From: JAPPHA01 sp964291635
Lineage (GTDB): Bacteria; Pseudomonadota; Alphaproteobacteria; Rhodobacterales; Rhodobacteraceae
Assembly: GCA_964291635.2 (NCBI GenBank)
Contig: OZ219894.1
Coordinates: 124,001 to 188,000, forward strand
Reading direction: 5' to 3'
DNA: 64,000 nucleotides
Positions 26,642 to 35,126 of the stretch are shown piece by piece. Both the position numbers and the translations under genes were made by a program. How positions within the stretch are numbered: position 1 is the stretch's first letter; every line of letters begins with the position of its first letter. Under the pieces are notes generated by a model. The model made no database searches, was not told where the DNA came from, and saw only the letters and a program-made list of their open reading frames with translations.

Positions 26642-27183
26642 TGGTGCCCGGCACAAACCCCGATATGCCCGGGGTTGCTCGCCCGTCGGGCGCAAAGATC
26701 ATTACCCAATTGAAAATTGCCTGCGTTCGGGAAATCGTCGCATTGCCCGATCTTGTGACAAGCGATGGGTTGCTTTGGCCAATCTCCAGGGATCCCGAAT
26801 TTCGGCTGACGCGCGTGTGCAAGGAAGACGAGGGCGTCAGCATTTGCGGTGCCATGTCCTACAACGGTACCCGCGCCTTGCTCTTGATGCAGCAGACCGG
26901 ATTGATGGATTCGCTGAATGCGATCCGGGCGATCGGAGTCGACTACGAATTGCCCGTCGTCATGATGGTCGGCCTGCAGGGGAAGGAACCGCATCTGCAC
27001 CCTGACGCGTCGTCAGCCTATGGCGTGCGCATCGTTCGTCCGGTTCTGGACGCGATGGAATTGTCGCATTCACTGATCGAAAACCCCGGCGACGAGGCTC
27101 ACATCGCGCAGACCATCGACGCTACCTACGCGACGTCGCGGCCGCACGTGTTCCTGGTTGGCCGCCCACCGGAGGCGCCATGA
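26641..27183 (+). CDS. Thiamine diphosphate 2-oxoacid decarboxylase, alpha (PYR-domain) subunit, ComD-like
   Basis: This 180-residue subunit matches the pyrimidine-binding domain of sulfopyruvate and phosphonopyruvate decarboxylases. The conserved glutamate that activates thiamine diphosphate is in TRVCKEDEGVSICGAMSYNG (about residue 59-78), followed by LLMQQTGLMDSLNAIRAIG. In methanogens ComD and ComE together turn sulfopyruvate into sulfoacetaldehyde. Phosphonopyruvate decarboxylase makes phosphonoacetaldehyde. The stop overlaps the beta-subunit ATG by 4 bases (ATGA), so the two chains are made together. Which 2-oxoacid is used cannot be told from the sequence. The upstream aminotransferase would supply it. 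Confidence 0.85.
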   Translation: MVPGTNPDMPGVARPSGAKIITQLKIACVREIVALPDLVTSDGLLWPISRDPEFRLTRVCKEDEGVSICGAMSYNGTRALLLMQQTGLMDSLNAIRAIGVDYELPVVMMVGLQGKEPHLHPDASSAYGVRIVRPVLDAMELSHSLIENPGDEAHIAQTIDATYATSRPHVFLVGRPPEAP

Positions 27184-27752
27184 CTCTTCGCCGTGACGAC
27201 GCCCTGCGGGCCCTGATCCCGCATGTCAAAGACGATGATATCGTCGTCGCCGTCTATCAGAGCTGCTTTGACTGGCTTGCCCTGTGCCCGCGCCCGCTGA
27301 ACTATGTCTCCGTAGGGGCAATGGGGCAGGCTTCGTCCCACGGGCTCGGGCTCGCCCTGGCCAATCCCGATCGGAAGGTGATCGTCCTGGATGGTGATGG
27401 CAGTCTTCTCATGAACCTCGGCTCGCTCGTATCGATAGCCGACGCCGCGGTGACGAACTTCTACCATTTTCTGTCTGTAAACCGAACCTACGAGGTGAAC
27501 GGAGCACATCCGGTTCCAGGGGCCGACGTGGTCAACTTCGAAGACATGGCGCGCGCGGCAGGATACGCTGGCGCGCAGAGCTTTGATGATCTGGACAGAC
27601 TTGCATCCACCTTGCCCGAGGTGCTGAGCACACCTGGTCCGCAGATGTCTGTGCTGAAAATCGTCCCGGGTGACGCGCATCCTCGTGACTATGCCTTTAT
27701 TCACAGTGCCGAGGCGCGCCGAAGCTTCAGAAACGCCCTCAACGGGCGCTGA
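27180..27752 (+). CDS. Thiamine diphosphate 2-oxoacid decarboxylase, beta (PP-domain) subunit, ComE-like
   Basis: This 190-residue subunit carries the diphosphate-binding half of the enzyme. GAMGQASSHGLGLALANPDR (about residue 41-60) and the cofactor motif VLDGDGSLLMNLGSL (GDG to N, about 64-78) are clear. The later NRTYEVNGAHPVP stretch corresponds to the Asn-rich loop of ComE/phosphonopyruvate decarboxylases. The two-chain form is typical of sulfopyruvate decarboxylase. Combined with the aldehyde dehydrogenase across the divergent promoter it would complete an amino acid to 2-oxoacid to aldehyde to carboxylate sequence. That route is an inference from neighbourhood. Confidence 0.86.
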   Translation: MTLRRDDALRALIPHVKDDDIVVAVYQSCFDWLALCPRPLNYVSVGAMGQASSHGLGLALANPDRKVIVLDGDGSLLMNLGSLVSIADAAVTNFYHFLSVNRTYEVNGAHPVPGADVVNFEDMARAAGYAGAQSFDDLDRLASTLPEVLSTPGPQMSVLKIVPGDAHPRDYAFIHSAEARRSFRNALNGR

Positions 27753-28089
27753 CCGCGGGCGGCGCCGTGCGCTGACACCCTGTCCGCAACCGACGCGGAA
27801 GAAGCAGTTCGATCAATGCCCGCCCCTCATCCGTCAAATCGGTCTCAAGGCGCTCCGCAATTTCGTCCACGAATCTTTGCGCGGCCGCGTTCCAGGACAT
27901 GCAGCCCTCATTCTCTGTCGTTGAAAATCGACTCGGACGACCACATTTCGCAGGGCCGCCGCCTTTCCGGTCAAGTTCTTGGGCTTGCAGCGCCAAGACG
28001 AGATGCCGCGGCCCGCGCCATCTCCTTTGCGGGTCGAAATCCAGCGTTGCCGCCTTGATCTCGGGATGACGAGGTCCGATACACCGATC
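27753..28089. other. 337 bases before the LysR gene, no gene recognised
   Basis: Minus-strand frames here include a stretch reading AAQRFVDEIAERLETDLTDE that resembles the tail of a regulator-like protein, but it has no start or identifiable domain and is not called. No hairpin terminator was identified. Confidence 0.4.
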
Positions 28090-28980
28090 ATGAAAATAAC
28101 GTTCAAGCAGATTGATGCCTTTCGTGCCGTCGTCTCTGCCGGTTCCGTAACCTCGGCGGCGGAAGTATTGGGGACATCTCAACCTGCGGTCAGCCGGCTG
28201 GTATCCGACCTTGAAAAGGAAGTGGGCTATCAACTCTTCCAAAGGGTCGGCAGGCAGCTCGAGCCAACGGAGGAAGCGCGGCTCCTCGTAAAGGAAGTGC
28301 AGCAGGCCGTCACCGGGATGAACCATATTAAGGAGGCCGCGGCGGAGATAGGTACATTCGGCCATGCACGTCTGAGCATCATAACCTCGCCATCATTCTC
28401 CTCCTACATCACGCCTGAGCTGATCGTGGAATTTGCCTACGCCTGCCCGAACGCGAAGGTGACATTCGACATCGGTCAGGACGATGCCGCCGTCGAGTGG
28501 ATGGTCACCCAGAGTTTTGACTTCGGAATCAGGTTATCGAAGCCGACGAACCCGACAATCGAGAGTCGCCTGATCGACGAAAACCCGCTGTTCTGCATTG
28601 TTCCCAAGGATCATGAATTGGCGAATCGCGACATTGTTCGGCCCAGTGACCTGGCTGGAGAGCGGCTGATATCATACATGGCGAATTCGCACTTCCAGAT
28701 CCAATTGGACGAACTCTTCCGGAGGCACGGGATCGAAAACGACCGGAAATACGAGTTCAGGACGACCAGTGCGATTCGTGGGCTGGTCACGCGCGGCCTG
28801 GGTGCAGCGATCATCGGCAGCTGGATTGAGCCCAGGCAGTTCCTGCCTGAATGCATCGCGATTCCATTCGAGTCGGCTTTGAAGATCCAGGCGTTCCTGT
28901 TCTGGTCGAACCGGCGCCCGCTCTCACCGGTGGCAGAAAAGTTCAGGAAACTCGCGGAAAGACGATTCATATCCTGTTAG
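28090..28980 (+). CDS. LysR family transcriptional regulator
   Basis: This 296-residue regulator starts at ATG 28090 (MKITFKQIDAFRAVV). The open frame reaches further upstream, but the added residues are not LysR-like. The N-terminal helix-turn-helix is SVTSAAEVLGTSQPAVSRLVSDLEKEVGYQLF split over about residues 17-48. The rest is the co-inducer-binding domain with ITSPSFSSYITPELIVEF and LFCIVPKDHELANRDIV. It lies 337 bases after the decarboxylase beta gene and on the same strand, so it is the likely controller of the divergent catabolic operons. The palindrome at 25492-25511 is a candidate site. Confidence 0.92.
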   Translation: MKITFKQIDAFRAVVSAGSVTSAAEVLGTSQPAVSRLVSDLEKEVGYQLFQRVGRQLEPTEEARLLVKEVQQAVTGMNHIKEAAAEIGTFGHARLSIITSPSFSSYITPELIVEFAYACPNAKVTFDIGQDDAAVEWMVTQSFDFGIRLSKPTNPTIESRLIDENPLFCIVPKDHELANRDIVRPSDLAGERLISYMANSHFQIQLDELFRRHGIENDRKYEFRTTSAIRGLVTRGLGAAIIGSWIEPRQFLPECIAIPFESALKIQAFLFWSNRRPLSPVAEKFRKLAERRFISC

Positions 28981-29451
28981 TGAAAACGTTCGAAGGCGAC
29001 CACGCTGCCTTCGTTGCACCTCAAGATCATTGCGCTCGTTTGGCACAACCGATTGACCCATTGCTGGCGCGGCCAGTCGCCGAAGACACCCCGAGACTCT
29101 CTCGGGCGGATCCTGTCAATTCCGTGTCAGACCGGTCATCCCAAATGACTTGCATCGTGAAATTCAGCCTCTTTCACGATTACACTTGTTCACTCGACTC
29201 ATGAACATACGCCAAGAACCCGGATGATGGACCTCGTCCTGGCAGGAGACAACGGTGGCGTTTCTCCGACCTCGCCAGGCATCAAGACTTCCTGGTTCCC
29301 GGAAAGGATTGCAAAAAAAGCGTAGACAAGGAACCGGCAAAATTGGACATTGTCGACAATTCAACCAGATCGATGCTCGGGTGGGGAACGCACTAAGCCG
29401 GGAACCATCCCGACATTGTTCACAGTCAAGGAATGAAAGGGAGGATTTCCA
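28981..29451. other. 471-base intergenic region upstream of a sugar importer
   Basis: No gene is seen. A weak 7-bp hairpin (about 28990-29013) follows the LysR stop. A 12-base palindrome with central GTCGAC lies at 29349-29360. A clear AAAGGGAGGA ribosome binding site precedes the binding-protein gene. The region presumably holds the importer promoter. Confidence 0.5.
29349..29360. promoter_or_regulatory. 12-base palindrome upstream of sugar importer
   Basis: ATTGTCGACAAT reads identically on both strands and lies about 90 bases before the start of the binding-protein gene. A central CG palindrome of this kind is typical of sugar-responsive LacI-type operators, though no LacI gene is in the window. 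Confidence 0.3.
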
Positions 29452-30723
29452 ATGCAGACATTCCGATTTGTGCGGGCTGCTGTGGTCGCGTCTGTTGCCG
29501 CTGCCAGTGCAGTGTTCGTGCCAATCAGCTCAGTGACCGCCGCGGAGACCACTATCAGGCTACCGAGTTGGTGGTTCGGAGAACCGGGAAACGAGGTTTG
29601 GATGAACAAGGTCATCGAAGCCTTCATGGCCGAAAACCCCGACATCAAGGTCGATGGCTACAACCTGTCTTACGGCGCCTACGCCGATCAGATGATGTTG
29701 GAGATCAGTTCCGGGGCGCCTCCCGATGTCATCCATCTCACCAATCTCAACATTGGCGACTACCTGAGAAACGATCTGCTTCTCCCGCTTGATGAGTTCA
29801 TTGCACAGAGCGACATCAGCGAAGAGACATTCACACCCGCCCAGTTTGCTGCTCCAATCGTCACGGACGGCAAGACCTACGGCGTCATCCACATGGTTGC
29901 CAATTACATTCCGTTCTACAACGAGGAGCTGCTGTCCGCGGCCGGTTATGATGAGTTCCCGGACAATCCGGCCGACTTCATGGCGATGGCCCAGGCGCTG
30001 ACCAATCCTCCTGAGCAGTTTGGTTATGCGGCCATGGTCAAGCCGGGCAGCTACGTCGAGACCTACATGGATGTGGCGCAGTGGGTCATCGCCAGCGGTG
30101 GCAGCTTTGCCAAGGATGGTGTGCCCACGCTGAACAATCCGGCAAACGCGGAAGCGATCGCAAATTTCAAGGCCATGTTCGATGCCGGTGTCATGCCGCG
30201 CGACGTCGACAAGTCCACCTATCGCCAGATGTGGTGGCAAGGGAAAGTGGCGGTCCTGTTTGACGGCTCGTGGATGATGGGTTTCGCCCGTCAGGAAGCA
30301 CCGGAAATCACATCGAAACTTGCGACGGCGCTCATGCCGTGGCCGGGCCATCTCACGGCGTCCGCGTTCCAGATCTGGTCCGTTCCGCGGGGGGCAGCGA
30401 ATCCCGAAGCGGCATTCAAGCTGATCGAATTCATGCAGAACCCGGAATGGCAGGTGGAGATGGTGTCGATCACGAACACCGTGTCGCCACGCTTCGGGAG
30501 CCTGCCGGACGGTTACCTGGATGATAATCCGTGGTTCGCCACGTTCCAGGAAGCCTCGGACAAATACGCTGTTTCGATCATGCCCGAGGGTCTTGAGGCT
30601 TACGGCAACGAGATCCTCAAGATCATCGCCGACAAGATCGAGGAAATCCTTTACCTCGACGCTCCGATCGGGGCTTCGCTTGATGAAGCCCAGGCCGAGG
30701 TCGAAGCACTGATCGGAAGCTAG
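29452..30723 (+). CDS. Carbohydrate ABC transporter binding protein (family 1)
   Basis: This 423-residue periplasmic receptor belongs to the maltose/glycerol-phosphate type. The signal peptide is MQTFRFVRAAVVASVAAASA and onward, with probable cleavage after SSVTAA (about residue 31). Typical features are EPGNEVWMNKVIEAFMAENP, SGAPPDVIHLTNLNIGDYL, WQGKVAVLFDGSWMMGFA and FKLIEFMQNPEWQ. A strong ribosome binding site precedes ATG 29452. It is the first gene of a five-gene unit (receptor, two permeases, ATPase, epimerase), and a perfect hairpin separates it from the permease genes. The cargo is probably a sugar or sugar derivative. Confidence 0.93.
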   Translation: MQTFRFVRAAVVASVAAASAVFVPISSVTAAETTIRLPSWWFGEPGNEVWMNKVIEAFMAENPDIKVDGYNLSYGAYADQMMLEISSGAPPDVIHLTNLNIGDYLRNDLLLPLDEFIAQSDISEETFTPAQFAAPIVTDGKTYGVIHMVANYIPFYNEELLSAAGYDEFPDNPADFMAMAQALTNPPEQFGYAAMVKPGSYVETYMDVAQWVIASGGSFAKDGVPTLNNPANAEAIANFKAMFDAGVMPRDVDKSTYRQMWWQGKVAVLFDGSWMMGFARQEAPEITSKLATALMPWPGHLTASAFQIWSVPRGAANPEAAFKLIEFMQNPEWQVEMVSITNTVSPRFGSLPDGYLDDNPWFATFQEASDKYAVSIMPEGLEAYGNEILKIIADKIEEILYLDAPIGASLDEAQAEVEALIGS

Positions 30724-30737
30724 GACTACCGAATTTT

Positions 30738-30765
30738 CCCGGGACGGAACGACCTCCGTCCCGGG
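30738..30765 (+). terminator. Intra-operon hairpin after the binding-protein gene
   Basis: A perfect 11-bp stem (CCCGGGACGGA paired with TCCGTCCCGGG) with a 6-base loop starts 15 bases after the stop codon. No T-run follows. It probably lowers expression of the downstream permease genes or protects the 5' message, as is common after abundant binding-protein genes. Confidence 0.7.
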
Positions 30766-30866
30766 TCATCCCAAAGGGCAGGCAGGACTCTGCCGCCGAG
30801 GGTTTGTGCGGCGGGCGGAACCCCGTGGAGGCAGAATGACGGCAGTGCATCGATCCCGCACCATCC

Positions 30867-31763
30867 ATGCGACCCGCTGACTACGCCGACCGCCAGGATC
30901 GGTGGTTTCCGGCCGTCATGCTTGGGCCGGTTCTCGTCGTCATATTCGCTCTGGTGATCGCACCGCTGGTCTGGGGTCTCCGGATCAGCCTGACCGACAG
31001 CAAGATGATCGGGCTCGGCTTCAAGGATGGGCTGACCCTACAAAACTACAAGTCGCTCCTGGCCGATCCGGACGTTTGGAACGCAGTCTGGGTTACGATC
31101 CTGTTCTCGGGTGGAACTGTTGTCGGCAGTGTCGTCTTGGGCATCGTCGCAGCGCTGGTTCTTGACCGGAATTTCTTCGGGCGGGGATTCGTCCGGGTCC
31201 TCGTCATCCTTCCCTGGGCCGTTCCGCATGTCGTCGCTGCCCTGGTCTGGCAATGGATATACAACCCGGACTTCGGCGTCATGAATTTCGGCTTGCTGCT
31301 GCTGCCATGGGTAACCGCGACGCCCAAGTGGCTGAGCGATCCCCAATACGCGCTTCTCGCCATTGTCTTGGTCAATGTCTGGAAGACATACCCGTTCGCC
31401 GCCCTTCTGCTGCTCGCCGGACTGCAAACGATCAGCGATGATCTATATGAAGCATCTGAGATCGACGGCGCCGGCCCCGTGCGGAGGTTTTTCGACATCA
31501 CGCTGCCCGGATTGCGGCGGGTTCTCGCGATCGTCGTGCTGTTGCTTTTGATCTGGAGCTTCGGCAACTTCGTCTTCATCTTCCTGATGACCCAGGGCGG
31601 ACCGGCCGGTACCACAAACGCTCTCGTCGTGCACATCTACTTCGAGGCTTTCCGCTTTTTCAGGGCTGGCTCGGCGTTCTCGATGGGCGCGCTGCTTCTT
31701 CTCATGTCGATCATCCTGACGTCGGCCTACCTCCTCATCTCGCGCGAGCAGGAAAATGCCTGA
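30867..31763 (+). CDS. Carbohydrate ABC transporter permease (MalF-like)
   Basis: This 298-residue inner-membrane subunit has six predicted helices, starting with FPAVMLGPVLVVIFALVIAP. The ATPase-coupling EAA loop is DLYEASEIDGAGPVRRFFDI (about residue 192-211). ATG 30867 has a poor ribosome binding site. An ATG at 30836 with a better one (GGAGGCAG) opens only a 14-codon frame that ends near the permease start, so translation may be coupled through it or the start region may carry a frameshift. The stop overlaps the second permease gene by 8 bases. Confidence 0.92.
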   Translation: MRPADYADRQDRWFPAVMLGPVLVVIFALVIAPLVWGLRISLTDSKMIGLGFKDGLTLQNYKSLLADPDVWNAVWVTILFSGGTVVGSVVLGIVAALVLDRNFFGRGFVRVLVILPWAVPHVVAALVWQWIYNPDFGVMNFGLLLLPWVTATPKWLSDPQYALLAIVLVNVWKTYPFAALLLLAGLQTISDDLYEASEIDGAGPVRRFFDITLPGLRRVLAIVVLLLLIWSFGNFVFIFLMTQGGPAGTTNALVVHIYFEAFRFFRAGSAFSMGALLLLMSIILTSAYLLISREQENA

Positions 31764-32634
31764 TCTCGGTTCACCGCGCAGCCTCGAAACCGTTGGGCCA
31801 CGCATCACCGCAGCCGCCGGACGCGTGGCATTCGCCGCCGCGGTATTGTTGCTGTGTTCGGTGGGAGTGTTCCCTTTCTACTGGATGTTCGTCACCTCGA
31901 TTCGTCCGAGTACCGAGATCTTCGAATTTCCGCCGCGCGTTCTTCCGAGTGCCGACTCGGTCTTTACCCCCTACCTGACGCTCTTCGAGGAGACCGGACT
32001 TGCGCAATGGCTGTGGAACTCCGCCGCGGTGTCGATCGCCACGGCGTTCTTTGCGTGCCTGTTCGGAGCGATGGCCGCGTATGCGCTTTCCCGTTTTCGC
32101 TTCCGAGGTCGCGAGGCGTCTCAAGTCGCGCTTCTCGCGACACAGATGTTTCCCGCCATCCTCCTCGCCCTTCCGATGTTCATCTTCTTTGCCCAGCTCG
32201 GCTTGCTGGACAGTCTGTTCGGATTGTCACTCGCTTACCTTGCCTTCCTGATCCCGGTAGCGGCGGTTCTTCTCAAGGCCTTCTTTGACGCAATTCCGGT
32301 GGAGCTCGAGGAAGCCTCGCTGATCGACGGCGCCTCGCGCATCCAGACACTGTTTCACATCACCCTGCGACTGTCGCTTCCAGGGCTTGCTTCGACATTC
32401 CTGTTCTGTTTCATCATCTCATGGGATGAGTTTCTGTTCGCGCGAATTTTCATTCGTCAGCCGGACAATTGGACCGTTTCGCTGGGCCTTGCCTCGTTTT
32501 CCGGCGAATTCGTCACGCCATGGGACCAGGTGATGGCTGCCGCGACGATCATCACGCTTCCAGCTGCCGTTATCTTTCTGGCGTTGCAGAGGTATCTGGT
32601 TCGTGGCCTGACGGCTGGCGGCATCAAGGGTTGA
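31756..32634 (+). CDS. Carbohydrate ABC transporter permease (MalG-like)
   Basis: This is the second membrane subunit, 292 residues. After a cytoplasmic N-terminus the first helix is VAFAAAVLLLCSVGVFPFYW. The coupling loop is PVELEEASLIDGASRIQTLF (about residue 178-197). It overlaps the preceding permease by 8 bases and is followed after 11 bases by the ATPase gene. Together with the MalF-like subunit it would form the heterodimeric channel. Confidence 0.93.
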   Translation: MPDLGSPRSLETVGPRITAAAGRVAFAAAVLLLCSVGVFPFYWMFVTSIRPSTEIFEFPPRVLPSADSVFTPYLTLFEETGLAQWLWNSAAVSIATAFFACLFGAMAAYALSRFRFRGREASQVALLATQMFPAILLALPMFIFFAQLGLLDSLFGLSLAYLAFLIPVAAVLLKAFFDAIPVELEEASLIDGASRIQTLFHITLRLSLPGLASTFLFCFIISWDEFLFARIFIRQPDNWTVSLGLASFSGEFVTPWDQVMAAATIITLPAAVIFLALQRYLVRGLTAGGIKG

Positions 32635-32645
32635 CAGGAGAGATC

Positions 32646-33782
32646 ATGGCTACAGCCCGACTTGAAAACGTCACCAAGCGTTATCCGGACCAGCTGGCGG
32701 TCGACCGTGTCAACCTCACAATTGAGAAGGGAGAGTTCCTGGTCCTGGTGGGCCCGTCCGGCTGCGGCAAGTCAACCACGCTACGCATGATCGCCGGTCT
32801 GGAGCATGCAACCGAAGGCAGAATCTGGATTGGTGACAGGCTTGTCAATCATGTCTCTCCTCGTGATCGCGATGTGGCCATGGTGTTCCAGAACTACGCA
32901 CTCTATCCGCACATGAACGTGCAGAAAAACCTTTCCTACGCGCTGCGCCTGCGCCGCGTTTCCAGGTCGGAGATCGATACGCGCGTTCGACGGGTTGCGG
33001 ATTCGCTAGACCTGACGAGGCTCCTCGCCCGCAAACCTGGACAGCTTTCGGGCGGCCAGCGCCAACGGGTCGCCCTCGGCCGCGCCATCATTCGCGAGCC
33101 CAAGATTTTCCTCATGGATGAGCCGCTGAGCAATCTGGACGCAAAGCTGCGCGTGCAGACACGGTCCGAGATCACGCGGCTGCAGAGGAACCTGGGCATT
33201 ACCACGGTCTACGTCACCCACGACCAGAGCGAGGCAATGACGATGGGCACGAGAATCGTCGTCATGAATGACGGAAGGATCCAGCAAATCGATCCGCCGC
33301 ACCAACTCTATCGCTACCCCGCCAACACCTTCGTTGCGCGATTTATCGGCACGCCTCCAATGAACATGGTGACATGTCGACTGGAACAGGCCGGCGGGAC
33401 AGCCAGGCTGGTCGGGGACTGTGCAAATGTTCCTTGTCCGGACACCGCAAGGTTGCCGCTGGCTGCTGCAGGTGAATCCTTCATGGTCGGTTTCCGCCCG
33501 GAAGACATCAGGGTTTCCGGGGACATCGCAAGCGACACTCTTGGCGGCGAGGTTGTCGCGTTCGAGGATCTTGGCCACGAGGCGTTGGTGACCGTGTCTT
33601 CCGGCGGTGAGCAATTCATCGCGCGACTCGCTCCCGACATCGGTGAACGTGTGCGACTCGGAGAACGAGTCGGGTTCTCGTTGGATTCGGCAAGGCTGCG
33701 CTTCTTTAACCGCGAAACAGGAGCGGCGATTTTGACGAAAGGAGTCTGCCAACCAGGAAATCAGGAGATGAACCAGCGATGA
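32646..33782 (+). CDS. Carbohydrate ABC transporter ATP-binding protein (UgpC/MalK-like)
   Basis: This 378-residue ATPase starts at ATG 32646 behind an AGGAGA site. Walker A is GPSGCGKSTTLRMIAG (about residue 37-52), the signature is LSGGQRQRVALGRAI (about 135-149) and Walker B is IFLMDEPLSNLD. A C-terminal regulatory TOBE domain follows (about 240-378), as in MalK and UgpC. The order receptor, permease, permease, ATPase is standard for the CUT1 family. Its stop overlaps the epimerase start by 4 bases (ATGA). Confidence 0.94.
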   Translation: MATARLENVTKRYPDQLAVDRVNLTIEKGEFLVLVGPSGCGKSTTLRMIAGLEHATEGRIWIGDRLVNHVSPRDRDVAMVFQNYALYPHMNVQKNLSYALRLRRVSRSEIDTRVRRVADSLDLTRLLARKPGQLSGGQRQRVALGRAIIREPKIFLMDEPLSNLDAKLRVQTRSEITRLQRNLGITTVYVTHDQSEAMTMGTRIVVMNDGRIQQIDPPHQLYRYPANTFVARFIGTPPMNMVTCRLEQAGGTARLVGDCANVPCPDTARLPLAAAGESFMVGFRPEDIRVSGDIASDTLGGEVVAFEDLGHEALVTVSSGGEQFIARLAPDIGERVRLGERVGFSLDSARLRFFNRETGAAILTKGVCQPGNQEMNQR

Positions 33783-34765
33783 CAACGTTGATCACAGGTG
33801 CGACCGGACGGGTCGGCCGGGAATTGGTGACTGTTCGCAAGGCAAGGGGCGATCGCATCCGTGCACTCGTGCTGCCGGGCGATCCGGGCCTCGCGGCCCT
33901 CAAAGTCGAGGGCGTGGAGGTTGTCGAAGGGTCGCTGACGGACCGGGGGGCCGTCTCGGAGGCTGTCGCCGGCGTCAACCGCGTTGCCCATCTTGCCGCC
34001 GCCATGCTGTGGGAGCCATCCGCCGACCGCAAGTTGTTCGAGCAGAACATTGCCGGGACGTTTCACCTGTTTGACGAGATCGTTCAACAAGAGTGCAAGC
34101 TTGAGCGTTTTTTTCTCGCGAGCAGTGACGAGGTCTATCCCTCTCTCAAGGCCAACTACCTGCCAATCGACGAGCCACATCCTCTCAACCCGTACAGTTT
34201 CTACGGGTTGACGAAGGAAACCAATGAACGGTTTTCGTTTTACTACCATAGAGCGCACGGCATTCCCGCGACCGTCGCACGTTTCGCCCTGATCGCAAGA
34301 TCCGAGGAGATTCTTCGACCCGATGGCTGGTCGGGGCGCTTCATGTTCGTTGAGCCAATGCGTGGCCTGTTCACTGCGCTCAACCGTCCCGACAGCGTTG
34401 CTGCAATTGACGCCGCGTGCCAATCGGAACCCGCGTCGACTCTCCTACTTGCACTTGATGAAGACGGTGAACCGTATGAATTCCACATGTGCGACGTCAA
34501 GGATGTCGTGGCCGGTATTGACTTGATGCTGAACCATCCGGCAGCCATCGGCCAGGTCTTCAATCTCAGCGGGCCGGCGCCATTCTCCTACCGTACTGCC
34601 GTCGAGGCACTTCACGAAGCGACGGACTTGCCGTTCATTGAAGTGAGGATTCCCGGTGCCCCCATTCGAATTGCCCACGACATCTCCAAGGCGCGTTCTA
34701 GTCTGGGCTATTCTCCCGAGCGCGACATACGGAGGATTATCGCCGATGCGCTTGCGGGAGGATGA
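33779..34765 (+). CDS. NAD-dependent epimerase/dehydratase
   Basis: This 328-residue extended short-chain dehydrogenase has a Rossmann start TTLITGATGRVGRELV (G-x2-G-x2-G, about residue 2-17). The catalytic serine is in FFLASSDEVYP (about 113-123) and the Y-x3-K pair in NPYSFYGLTKETNE (about 137-150). Such enzymes epimerise or dehydrate nucleotide sugars or oxidise free sugars such as uronates. Translational coupling to the importer ATPase suggests it acts on the imported carbohydrate. A uronate dehydrogenase-like role is possible, but the sequence does not prove it. Confidence 0.88.
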   Translation: MTTLITGATGRVGRELVTVRKARGDRIRALVLPGDPGLAALKVEGVEVVEGSLTDRGAVSEAVAGVNRVAHLAAAMLWEPSADRKLFEQNIAGTFHLFDEIVQQECKLERFFLASSDEVYPSLKANYLPIDEPHPLNPYSFYGLTKETNERFSFYYHRAHGIPATVARFALIARSEEILRPDGWSGRFMFVEPMRGLFTALNRPDSVAAIDAACQSEPASTLLLALDEDGEPYEFHMCDVKDVVAGIDLMLNHPAAIGQVFNLSGPAPFSYRTAVEALHEATDLPFIEVRIPGAPIRIAHDISKARSSLGYSPERDIRRIIADALAGG

Positions 34766-35126
34766 ATTTTTCGATCAGAGTACCGCAACCCGCACGCACG
34801 AGCGATGCACAGATCTTGTCAGGTCGCGCGCGCTTCGCTTGATTGAGATTCGATCAACTCGTTCCGGCTGAGACAGGCATCCGCTTCGGGGCATGATTCC
34901 GTCGATTGTCGCTCAAGACGGGTAGCTTGCCGTGTCGCTCGAATGCCATTGCCGGCTTCCCTTTGCTTCATCGCAATTCCGATCGGTCGGGAACACGGGA
35001 CCCGCACCGGTCGCCTGGTCGGGCGGTCTCTGAAAACGCCACGCTCGGGATGGAAGCGATGACGGGGAGTGCAGCGACCCACCCCGAAACTTCCCGACGC
35101 CAGATGGCTCCATGAGGCCGCCGAGG
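34766..35126. other. 361-base convergent intergenic region, no gene seen
   Basis: This lies between the epimerase stop and the stop of the ceramidase-like gene. It has no recognisable reading frame and no perfect long hairpin. Confidence 0.5.

Noticed and set aside
27739..28365. 208-codon minus-strand frame upstream of the LysR gene
   Set aside because: It overlaps the LysR DNA-binding domain on the other strand. The fragment AAQRFVDEIAERLE looks protein-like but cannot be assigned.
29560..30351. 263-codon minus-strand frame in the sugar-binding-protein gene
   Set aside because: It is antisense to a receptor with signal peptide and family motifs, and has no independent support.
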